Origin: Symbiodinium natans
Lineage: Eukaryota; Sar; Dinophyceae; Suessiales; Symbiodiniaceae
Assembly (NCBI GenBank): GCA_905221605.1
Contig: CAJNDS010002113.1
Coordinates: 895,001-959,000, forward strand
Reading direction: 5' to 3'
Length of the DNA stretch: 64,000 nt
Shown: positions 11,301 through 23,300 of the stretch, piece after piece
Numbering within the stretch: position 1 is the first letter of the stretch
Layout: the number at the start of each line of letters is the position of its first letter
Position numbers and translations under genes: made by a program
Notes under the pieces: generated by a model
Databases searched by the model: none
Seen by the model: only the letters and a program-made list of their open reading frames with translations
Told to the model about the DNA's origin: nothing

Positions 11301-14300
11301 GCTGAGTTTGTGGGTCTTCATTGTTTGATGACTAGCAGCGGTGTGTCCCGCAGTTGGTGCCCAGACTTGTTGCGTACCCTTACAAAGTTGCGCGTCACGT
11401 AAGGACGTGAGAATTACCTCCCTTAAACCCTAAACCCTAAACCCTAAACCCTACAAACTACAAACCCTAAACCCTAAAGCAAGGTTCCAGATGCGCCACG
11501 AGCACCTTCAGGCCAAGCTGGCAGACGCCGAGCGGGCGCTGTCGGCCGAGCAGAACGCGCGCATCGAGGACCTGATGACCCTAAACCCTAAGCCCTAAAC
11601 CTTAAACCCTAAACCCTAAACCCTAAACCCTAAACCCTAGACCCAGAATGAGCCAGGAGCAGCAGCGTGCGGAGGGCGTGGTGTCCCGCCTGGGCCTGGC
11701 GCTGGAGAAAGCCCAGGCGTCGTGGATCAAGGAGTCTGCGAAGCTTGGGCCATCCTTTTAGGGGTTGGGGTTTAGGGTTTAGGGTTTAGGGGTTAGGGGT
11801 TCAGGGCTTCAGGGGTTAAGGTTTAGGGTTTAGGGTTCAGGGGTTAGGGGTTTAGGGGTTTGGGGGTTGGGGGTTTAGGGGTTTAGGGGTTTGGGGCTTG
11901 GGTTTTAGGGTTTAGGGTTTAGGGTTTAGGGTTTGGGGTTCAGTGTTTTGGGTGCAGCCTTTTGGGGGGTTTAGGCTTGAGGGGTCGGGTTCAGGCATTT
12001 GTGAGGGGGTTTTAGATTTTGTGCTGAGGCTGTTCAGGGTTTAGGAAGGGCTTGCTTAAGACCTTAATTTCTTGTGCTTTCTGGGGTTTTGAATCTGAAG
12101 CAAAAGTAAGTTTAATCCCGAAACCCTAACCCTAAGCCCTACACCCTAAACCCCAAACCCCAAACTTCAAACCCTAAACCCTAAACCCTAACCTAAACCC
12201 TAAACCCTAAACCCTAAACCCTAAACCCTAAACCCTAAACCCTAAACCCTAAACCCTAAACCCTAAACCCTAAACCCTACACCCTACACCCTACACCCTA
12301 AACCCTAAACCCTAAACCCTAAACCCTAAACTAAGTGAGGGGTCGCTTCCGTCGAGCGACAGACCCCGAACGCTCGGCCGAGGGCCTTACAGCCCGAGCG
12401 CCCATACGAAGAGAGAGACGGAAAGGTGAGGGTTAAGCCTCACCGTCTGTCCTGGACAGGCCAACGGATATTGGCCCTTCTTACGACAACGTCAGCACTC
12501 GAACAAGGGATGGCCGTATCCACACCACCTTTAGCGTAGCTAAAGAGTAACCCCAAATCGTGCGGCTTCTGCTCTGGAGGGGGTTCAGGGTTTTGGGTTC
12601 AGGGTTTGCCGGGCCCCCCCCCCGCTCAATTTCGTGATGTTGGGCGGGCCGGTCTGGGAGACCGCCCCTTTGCGCCGGGGCTGAGGCCAAGGCCGTCGAC
12701 GCCCAGAACCGGCCCTCAAAGGCACCCAAAAAGGCTCGAAAGGCTTCAAGAGCCACCAAAAACGTGGCCCAGGGGGCATGCCAGCATTTACCCGTACTTG
12801 CCATAAAATAAGGAAGTTTCAAGAGCCACCAAAAGGCTTCGACAGGGCCCCTAAAAGAGGGGGGGGACCCCAGGTTTTTTCACGTACCCGCAAGGAAAAA
12901 AGCTATTTTTTAGTACTGAAAACGGTTTTGGGCACCCCTCCATTTACCCCACAAGGCCCCCGAGAGGCACCAAGAGTCAAAATGCCCTCTAAAGGAGGGC
13001 CCCCAGGATCTGACCGTGCCCGCAATGAAAAATGCGATTTTTTTAGTACTGAGAAAGATGGTTTTGGCACCCCTGCATTTTGCTCCAGAAGGGCCAGGAA
13101 AGCCCCAGCAATCCCCGAGAGACCCCAAAAAACCACCAAAAGGCTTCAAAAGGCTTCAAAAGGCCCCCGAAAAGAAGGGGGACGCCAGGATGCCCATACC
13201 CGCAATGAAAATGCGAGTTTTTTGGTACTGAAATCGATGGTTTTGGGCACCCCTTCATTTTACCCCGGAAGGGCCAGGAAAGCCCCCAGGACGCCCCCAA
13301 AAGGCCCCAAGAGCCACCAAAAGGCTTGAGGCCCTTAAAGAAGGGGAATCCAGGAGCAGGCACAAAGGGTTTCCCTGACCTTCACATAAATAAGGGCCTC
13401 TACGGGCCCTGACATGCCGAAGGCCCGAAAAGGGCCGAGGCTACCCCCAACCCCAGCTTAAACCCTAACACCGCAACTTTAAAAACATCAAAGCAAGCAT
13501 CAGGGCACAAGAAAGTAAATTCCATAAACCTTAAACCCTAATAAAGTATAGTTTGGGTGGCCGGGGTGGGTTGACGGGCAACGCGAGCGCGCGGCCCGGG
13601 GTGTTTCACACCCGAGCGCGCGCCCTCCCCTGACACACCCTAAACCCTAAACCCTAAACCCTAAACCCTAAACCCCTAAAACCCTAAACCCTAAACCCTA
13701 AACCCTAAACCCTAAACCCTAAACCCTAAACCCTAAACCCTAAACCCTAAACCCTAAACCCTAAACCCTAAACCCCAAACCCCAAACCCCAAACCCCAAA
13801 CCCGAAACCCTAAACCCTAAACCCTAAACCCTTAACCCTAAGCCCTAAGCCCTAAACCCTAAACCCTAAACCCTAAACCCTAAACCCTAAACCCTAAACC
13901 GCAATCCTTCAGGAAGCTGGCCGATCAGATCCACGAAGCGAAGCGGGACTTCAGCATTGACCTGGATGGAGACTTCACCGGAGGGTTTAGGGTTTAGGGT
14001 TTGGGGTTTAGGGTTTAGGGTTTGGGGTTAGGCTTGAGGGTTTAGGGTTTGGGGTTTCATCTTAAGCTTGTGCGCCCGGCCACGTGGGTAAAGTACCCTT
14101 ACTGGAAGGCTCCACATTCTCACAGGGGACGTCTTTTTCCATTCGCAAGAACCATGTTCAGTTCCATGTAGAGCTTGGGATATTTTTTTGATAAGCAAAT
14201 GTTTACAGACCCTTCTTGGTTTTACGAGGCTCTTGTTCAAGAACCGTTTTCAGAGGGTTTGCCAACCGAGAGTTGGGCTTTACAAGCGTAGTGGGCTGAG

Positions 14301-17300
14301 CGATGTTGTGCAGGGGGAGCGGTTTAGGGTTTAGGGTTTCGGGTTTAGGAATTTTGGGTTTTGGGTGGTTGTAGAAATACCCTGCAAAATGCTAGACTCC
14401 CTTTTTGGGAACCCCAGAAAGAGGCACCCTCATCTTGGGAACCCCATATGAGGTGGAGTCTGCCATGCTGTTCTTGGTGAGTGGCCCTTGCAGGTTCATG
14501 GTACTTAGTAACCAATTATATCTGTACTTAGAACTGTACCTATTTCCATATTAGGGCACTTGAGGGGCTTATAAGTGAGCCCTAAGTACAGTTCCAGTTA
14601 AAATTGGTTCATAAGTACCCTGAACCTCCAAGTGTCAACCGCGTTGGCATCTACATTGGCGTGTCCAGTTTTTTTTGGGGGGGGGGGGGGGGGGTACTGG
14701 CAATTAATAGACACACTAGGCGTGGGGTTCCAAAACCCAAAACCCAAAACCCAAAAGCCCAAACCCTACATATACCCAAAGCCGGACAACTCTCGGAATT
14801 CGTTCTCTTGAAGCCCCAAGCCTCTTTTCGGCCCAGGAGAGACCAAGGGCGTCGCAAGGCGACTAGCAGACGGCCTGGAGGTGCAGACCGGAATCTGGTT
14901 TAGGGTCTAGGGTTTAGGGTTTAGGGTTTAGGGTTTAGGGTTTAGGGTTTAGGGTATAGGGTGGGGATTGTGGGTTTAGGGATATAGGGATTTAGGGATT
15001 TAGGGGTGAGGGATTTGGTGATTTTGTGTTGAGAGATTTAGGGTATCGGGATTAGGGTTCTTAGGGATTTAGGGATTTAGGGTTTAGGGATTTAGGGATC
15101 TAGGGATTTAGGGATCGGGGATTTTAGGGATTTCGGGTTTAGGGATTTAGGGTTTAGGGGGGGTCCCTGCAAACCCCCAAAACTGCTCCCTAAACCCTGC
15201 TACCCTAAACCCTAAACCCTAAACCCTAAACCCTAAACCCTAAACCCTAAACCCTAAACCCTAAACCCTAAACCCTAAACCCTAAACCCTAAACCCCTAA
15301 ACCCCTAAACCCTAAACCCTAAACCGCAAACCCCAAAGCGGGAGGTAGCGCAGAGACAGATTGACGACCTGGACCGTGGCTCGGACAACGTTGTAGTGTT
15401 GAGGGTTAAGGTCAGTTCGGGCATTTAGGGTTAGGGTTAGGGTGTAGGGCTTAGAGTTCAGGGTGTAGGGTGTCTACTATTTTGTTGTTGATGCATCCAC
15501 CTGGCGACATGCACGGAGAGCACCGCTCAACAACAGCTCTGTGACATGCACATCTTCTAGGACGCAGAGTAGGCCCTTTTTCCCTAAACCCTAAACCCTA
15601 AACCCTAAACCCTAAACCCTAAATCCTAAACCCTAAACCCTAAACCCTAAACCCTTTTTCCCCTTTATGGTAGAGTTCAGGCTCCCCTACAAGCCCCCTT
15701 TCATCCAAACAAGGGCATCCTTCTTTCCCGTGTGCTGCTGCTCTTGGGTCTAGTCTGTCGTTGCAAGCTCACTGGGAACTGGTGCATATATCCATATAGG
15801 ATAAGGGGGACCCTTAAAAGGGAACCTTAAACAGGGACCTTATTCAGAGGGTCTATATCCCCAAGGGTCCCCCTCATCCTATCCCCTAATATATAGGAGG
15901 ATCCTATCAATTTGGGTGTATATCAAGTGCCACCTGCAGGTTTAGGATTTTAAGGTTTAGGGTTTAGGGTTTAGGGTTTAGGGTTTAGGGTTTAGGGTTT
16001 AGGTTTTAGGATAATCCTAAACCCCCGTGTGCATGCCCTACTTGGAGGTTCATGGTACTCATTAACCAATTATAATTGTACTTATCACTGTGCTTATAAC
16101 CATACTAGGGCACTTAAGGGGCTTGTAAGTACAGTTATAAGTATAGCCATGATTGGCTAATAGGTGCCATGAACCTCTAAGTAGAATCCCCAACCCCTAA
16201 ACCCGCAAAGCCCTAGATGCCAGGCACAGCTAAGCCCTATTTCGAGCCCGGGCGTACCATCTTCGGTAGGAATCTAAAGGAGTGCATTTAAAAGACACAA
16301 GCCGCAACCCCAAACACTTAAGATGGAGCCCAGGCAAGAAACCCCCAAACCCCCCAAATTCCCCGCACCCCCCCAAACCCCCAAACCGCCCCAAACCCTA
16401 AACCCTAAACCCTAAACCCTAAACCCTAAACCCTAAACCCTAAACCCTAAACCCTAAACCCTAAACCCTAAACCCTAAACCCTACACCCTAAGCCCAATT
16501 ATCCCTTTAAAGCCCTCATCCCTAAACCCACTACGTGTCGAACCCAGGCAAGATCCTGGCGGCCCAGGGAAACCTCAGCGCCGTGTCGGAGCGCCTGGAG
16601 TCTTGGTAGGTCAGTGGTGCCCTTTACCCCTTCTTTTTTTGGTGGGGGGGGGGGGGGAGGGGGGTGTTATGGGTTCCCTTATAAAGTAACCCTAAACCCT
16701 AAACCCTAAACCCTAAACTCTAAACCCTAAACCCTAAACCCTAAACCCTAAACCCTAAACCCTAAACCCTAAACCCTAAACCCCAAACCCCAAACCCCCT
16801 AAACCCTAAACCCTAAACCCTAAGCCTCCCAAGAAGGGTGCCCTTATGGTAAGACGGCTACTGGGCTTCCAAGGAGTCCGCGGCCCGGGCGCAGAACTCG
16901 GAGCTCAGGGACTCAGAGGGCCGCGTGATGCGGCAGGTGGGGGGAGGGGGTTAGGGTTTAGGGTTTAGGGTTTAGGGCTTGGGGTTTAGGGCTTGGGGTT
17001 TGGGGTTTGGGGTTTAGGGCTTGGGGTTTAGGGTTTGGGGTTTGGGGTTTGGGGTTTAGGGCTTGTGGTTTGTGGTTTGGGGTTTGGGGTTTGGGGTTTA
17101 GGGCTTGGGGTTTGGGGTTTGGGGTTTGGGGTTTGGGGTTTAGGGCTTGTGGTTTGGGGTTTGGGGTTTGGGGTTTAGGGCTTAGGGCTTGGGGTTTAGT
17201 GTTTCGGGTTTAGGGTTTGGGGTTGGCTCGGACAAGTGTTGGGCTATAGCCACAGGGCTTGGGGCTTGGGGTTGTAAGGTTTCAGCGCTTTGGGGGCTGA

Positions 17301-20300
17301 GGAGTCGATCTTCACAGTTTGTTTAGGGTTTAGGGTTTAGGGTTTAGGGTTTAGGGTTTAGGGTTTAGGGTTTAGGGTTTAGGGTTTAGGGTTTAGGGTT
17401 TAGGGTTTAGGGTTTAGGGTTTAGGGTTTAGGGTTTAGGGTTTAGGGTTTAGGGTTTAGGGTTTAGGGCTCGGAACTGCAAGTTGAGGGTTGCAGTGCCA
17501 GTTCTAGGGATCCAGAATTTAGGGTTGTAGGGGTTCGGGTGTAGGGGCTTGCCCAAACCGCGCAGATTAGAGGTCATAACCTTCCAAATACCATCATAAC
17601 ACACGCCCGCACCCCAAAAAATAGTAATCAAGAAATAAACATAAACATAAATATAGATATAAACATAAATATACATATAAATATGAATCTAGACATACAT
17701 AGAGATATAGATATGGACCTAAACCCTAAACCCTAAACCCTAAACTCTCTAAACCCTAAACCCGAGACTGCAACACTGTTCCAGCGTAGGTGAGCGATGT
17801 GCAAACCATCCAGACGGGCAAGACGCAGCAGGCTCCTGGCTCGGCTTTCTTCTGGCTGGCTCTTAGGACTTTAAAACTTTGAGGGTTTAGGGTTTAGGGT
17901 TTCGGGTTTAGGGTTTAGGGTTTAGGGTTTAGGGTTTAGGTAGAAACTACACTAAGGGGCTATAAAAGCTAAACTTTTCGGAGGGGTTCAGAAATCAGCC
18001 AAGCTGGCTCAGCAACACTGCCGGGGGCTTCGCCCCCAACGCCCAAAAGATTTGGTTTAGGTTGTAGGGTGTAGGGTGTAGGGTTTAGGGTTTAGGGTTC
18101 AGGGTGCAGGGTTTAGGGTTCAGGGTTTAGTGTGCAGGGTGTAGGGGGCACCTCCGCAGGCTGCATTGCTGTGCTGGGAATCCGCTCCACACTTCCAGCC
18201 GATGTCGGCGGGCCATCGACCCTAAACCCTAAACCCTAAACCCTAAACCCTAAACCCTAAGCCCTAAGCCCTAAGCCCTAAACCCCTAAACCCTAAACCC
18301 TGGTGTCCTCTGCGATTGCTTCCTGGTACGGACCTGCGTGTGCTTTGCATTCGACCTTCAGCAGCCACCACCAATCCTTCACTCCACAGCTGCCATCGGC
18401 ATCCTTCGCCACTTATCGGCGAGAATCCCATGGATTCAGCAGGCAGTCAAAGAGGGCATCGTACTCCCTGCAAAGATTGGCACAGACTGGAACGTTGCCA
18501 ACCTCGGAACAAAGAAAGCCAACCGCCCGAAGCCCAAACTATTCAAACAATGTTTTCTATATGCGTATATGTGTATATGTATATATAATGTATATATATA
18601 TATATATAATGTATATATATATATAATTTAGACCCTACACCCTAAGCCCTAGATGCCCAAGTGCCGGGTTTTGGCCTCAGTTGCGCGACATACGTATGAC
18701 CCCTGAGCACTCGGTTTAGGGTCTAGGGTTAAGGGCACGTAAAACCCAAAGCCCGAAACCACCAGCAAGCAGCAAGGAATTCTCAACGGTGCCCCCCAAA
18801 CCCCAAACCCTAAAACCTTAAGACACTCTACCCTAGTAGACTGTGAGACCCTCCCCCAGACCGCCTGACCCCTACCCTACCCCCTAAACCCTAAAAACTA
18901 AAACCCTAAACCCTAAACCCCCTAAACCCCCTAAACCCCCTAAACCCCCTAAACCCCCTAAACCCCCTAAACCCCCTAAACCCCCTAAACCCCCCCCTAA
19001 ACCCCTAAACCCCTAAACCCCTAAACCCCACTAAACCCCTAAACCCCCTAAACCCTAAAACCCCCTAAACCCCCTAAACCCCCTAAACCCCCTAACCCCC
19101 CTAAACCCCCTAAACCCCCTAAACCCCCTAAACCCCCTAAACCCCCTAAACCCCCTAAACCCCCTAAACCCCCTAAACCCTAAACCCTAAACCCTAAACC
19201 CTAAACCCTAAACCCTACCCCCCAAGCCTGAAACTCCCAGCTCCCGACCTCGGGGGCCGCTTTTGCTACGCACCATAGGGATCGGAACAATTACTAATAG
19301 TATTCCCCTCTGGCCCATTTTTTGTTCAGAAGGTTGTATGTTGATGGACGTAACTGCGTGAATAGCCCTAAACCCTAAACCCTAAACCAACCTTGTTCAA
19401 ATGTATCCGGCCCCTTTCGTACCCAGGCCGTCTTCGACATGAGGGCCGAGCTGGCCAAGTTGGACCAGGCAGGGCTGGTTTAGGGTTTAGGGCTAAGGGT
19501 TTTTGGTTAAGGGTTTTTGGTTTTTGGTTTAGGGTTTAGGGTTTAGGGACCCAGAATAGAGAAAGAAAGCCCCCGAAAAGGTACCGGGAAGCCCCAAAAG
19601 GCACGGCAGACCCGAAAGCCACCGGGAGCCCAAAAGGCACCAAAAGGCCCCCACTGACAACCCGACACCAAAAAGGCCCCTCAGGCCTTCTTACAGGGTG
19701 CAAAAGCTCCAATGGATTTAACCAGGTGGGGCGAGCGGATGTGGCGAGCAAAAGCAAAAGTTCAGAAAGGCCTTTAACCAGGTGGTGCAGGTGGGGCGAG
19801 CAAAAGCAAAAACTCAAAAAGGCCTTTAACCAGGTGGGGCGAGCAGGTGGGGCGAGCAAAAGCAAAAACGCAAAGAGGCCTTGAACCAGGTGGGGCGAGC
19901 AGGTGGGGCGAACAAAAGCAAATGGCAAAAACTCAAAGGTGTCAAAGCAGGTGGGGCGAGCAGGTGGGGCGAGCAGGTGGGGCGAGCAGGTGGGTCAGGC
20001 AGAGGCGAGCAGGTGGGGCGGTTGGGCGAGCAAAAGTTAAAAGCTAAAGGGGCCAAAAACCGAACCCCACACCCTGTACAATTTGCCCGGTCCGAAAATT
20101 AGCGGGCAAGGTGAGAAAATTAGTGGGCAAGGTCCGAAAAATGTCCGAAAATTAGTGACCAAGCTCTTAAAATTTGTGGACAAAATTCGCAAAGGCCTTC
20201 CCCCCGCCCCCCGCCCCCCCCCCCCCCCCCCCCCCCCGCCCCCAGTGGGTCATTTTCAAAGCCACTGGCTGGCATGGGTTGAAGAGCTCAGGGCTGAAGG

Positions 20301-23300
20301 GCTCTAAGGTGAAGGTTCAGGGACGAGAGCGTAGGGTTTAGTTGGGGCTAAGAGTTTGGGTTGCGTGTGAATCTTTTTATTATCTTAATGGTATGGGATT
20401 CTCTTGGGTGGGTACTTTTCGGGCGCTTGAAAGGCTGCTAATAAACCCTAAACCCTAAACCCCAAACCCCAAACCCCAAACCCTAAACCCTAAACCCTAA
20501 ACCCCAAACCCCCAACCCTATGCAGTTTCTATAAACCCTAAACCCGAACCCGCGCGCAATGCTCTCAGGCCATGGCGTCCCAGGTCAGCTCCCTGCGGCA
20601 GGCCCAGGAGGAGAGGGTTTAGGGTTTAGGGGTTCAGGGGTGTAGGGGTTTAGGGGTTTAGGGTTTAGGGTTGAGGGTTTTTTAGGGGTTTAGGGGTTAG
20701 GGTTTAGGATTTAAGGTTTTGGGGGCTAGGGAGGAGGACTGGGGCGTGTTGATGGGCTTTAGGATCACGGTTGGTGTGCTCTAGACCTCGACCCCTGCAC
20801 CCCTGTTTACGTGCCATGCTAAGGAATCCAGAGCCCATCGAAGAGCCCCAAAATGACCTTCAGTGTCAGGGCCCTTTCGTACCATTTGGGGGTTTCCGAA
20901 ATTTGGGGTACCTTATTGGCCCCCGGGAATCCTGCTACTTGGGGGTCTATATTTGCGATCCCTTCTCTTCGTAAACCCCCATGTCCCTTTCAAAAGGCCC
21001 TCAAGCTAAAGGTGTTGGGTGGTCTAGGCAAGCCCCTAAGCCCTAAACGCTACACCCTGCATCCTAAACCTGAAGCCCCCGCACCCTAACCCTAAACCCG
21101 AACCCGCAAAACCCTAAACCCCAAAGCCGAAACCCCAAACCCTAAACCCTAAACCCCAAACCCTAAACCCTAAACCCTAAACCCTAAACCCTAAACCCTA
21201 AACCCCAAAAAGGAGGTTCAAGGATGTGGCCTCTGCGCAGGAGACCGAGGCCCGGGCGATGGCGGCGGTCACCGCCTTGGATGCCCGAGCGGCCCAGCGG
21301 CTACAGGACCGCCCTGCTTCGTGTTTTTGGGGGTTTAGGGTTTAGGGTTTAGGGTTTAGGGTTTAGTTTTTTCGGGTTTAGGGTTTAGGGTTCTAGGATT
21401 TCTCAGGGTGATACAGTGTGTAAGGTTTATGGAGTTCATAGGGTTTATATGCGTCCGTGCTCCGCTCCCCCCTCCCCCCCCACCGCCCCAACGCAGGGAG
21501 GGGGCAAACCCTGAATCCTAAACCCGCCGCGACCGGTTCGAGGGGCGGAGGTGTGCAGATGCTGGTGCACACACAGGGTGGGTTCATAGGATGCAGGGCT
21601 TGGGGAGCTTGCAGTTCTTATCGGGCTTGTGGGAAGTCTAGGAATTCTGGAATAAGAGTTGTGTTCCGAAGCCCCGAAACCCTTAGCCCTACCGGCCTCT
21701 ACCTCAGCCCAAGCCTTGGGGTGAGTTCCCTTTTTATCTTCAGTTGTCCTGATTGCACTGTGGCTTTGTCCTATTAAGTTGTCCTTTGCCCCGTATGCTA
21801 GCAGCTAGCAGTCCTCATGCGGGATACTAGTAACCCCCTTACTAGAATCCTGATTAGGGGCTGCTAGGATAAAGGGTGAGCATCCCAAGTTGTCCTGATG
21901 TTGCTATTTTTCACGTGATGGCAGCTCCCTCTAATTTGCGAAACCTGCTTGAGGCATGCCTCTACCTTTCTTTTCGAGCTACTGCCCATGTTAAGGTCCT
22001 AACCCTAGACCCTAGACCCTAAACCTTAAACCCTAAACCCTTCATCCCGAAATCCGCGGTAAACCTCCACCCCCTAAGCATTTCGGGTTTAGGGTTTGGG
22101 GGTTAGGGTTTCGGGTTTGGGGTTTGGGGTTTGGGGTTTGGGGTTTAAAGCCAAGCTCTAAACCCCAAACCCTGAAGCCGTTAATTCCATGATCCTCAAA
22201 CAAGACCTGCAGTTCAGAGGACTCTCTGGACTACGAGCGCGAGCGCGGCCGGCAGGAGCAGGCGAAGACAGGTAATGGGGTTTCGGGTTTAGGTTTCGGG
22301 TGTGCTCAGATTGTTGCCCAGGGTTCTCTGCAGTCCTGTCGCTGAGGGGTGGGGCTCCAGCTGGAAGGATCGTGGCCACGACAAGAAGGGTGAAGGCTCC
22401 CAGTGGTGGAAGAAGGACGACGACCCGTGGGACGAGGACCCCAATGACATGTCCGGCATCGATGTGAGAAAGTGCAAGAAATGCAAGCACAACTGGTCCT
22501 ATGTGCGGGAGGGTGGCTGCCTAAACACAAAGTGCAACATGTCAGCATCCAGATTTCAGGAGGCTCTCCTTCACTCTAGGAGGGGCTTAGGGGTTTAGGG
22601 ATTTGGGGTTTATGGTCCAGGGTCTCGCTAGGGCTTAGGTGGCTTAGTGCTTAGGGCGTCGTAGGCTTGAGGTCTAGAATGGTCGATCAGCAGGCGCGCA
22701 ATGCACGTACCACGTGAACCCACAAACCCTAAACCCCAAACCCTAAACCCTAAACCCTAAACCCTAAACCCTAAACCCTAAACCCTAAACCCTAACTCCG
22801 CCCTCCAGTGTGTGGGGCTTCGTGTCTAGGCTTTTCGCTCAAGCCCAGGACCAAAAGCAGGGTTTAGGGTTTAGGGTTTAGGGTTTAGGCTTTAGGGTTT
22901 AGGGTTTAGTGTGCTTGGGTCGGTATTTCCTTACCGAGCCCGGCGGCACTAGATGCATACTCTGGACCCTGTTTGCCCTAACCCTCAATTTGGGTCGCCC
23001 AGTGGTATCGTATACCTTTTTTGGTTCAGGATTCCTTGTAACTAGGATGCCCAGTAGTGCCCTTATTCCCTTTTTGGGGGTTTAGGTTCCCTTATAAACC
23101 CCTTTAAGCAAAAAGGGCACCCTTTTTAACTAGGTTACTGGGCAGCCTAGGTAAAGTAACCAAACCCAGAAGGTACCCTTATTATGAAATCGTTGCTGGG
23201 GGACCAAGTCAAAAATTGTGCCTGAAATCACAGGACCTAGTCCCAAACGCTGGACACCGAAACCCTTAGCCCCAAACGCTTGCATCCCTTGGGGGTGCCT

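Noticed and set aside
12778-13363. Overlapping open frames on both strands
   Set aside because: They follow a long imperfect tandem repeat and are open on both strands, so no frame is favoured.
17007-17213. Open frame of Gly/Trp/Leu-rich heptapeptides
   Set aside because: It is a TTTGGGG-type array read in frame; a 7-bp unit gives stop-free heptapeptides by arithmetic.
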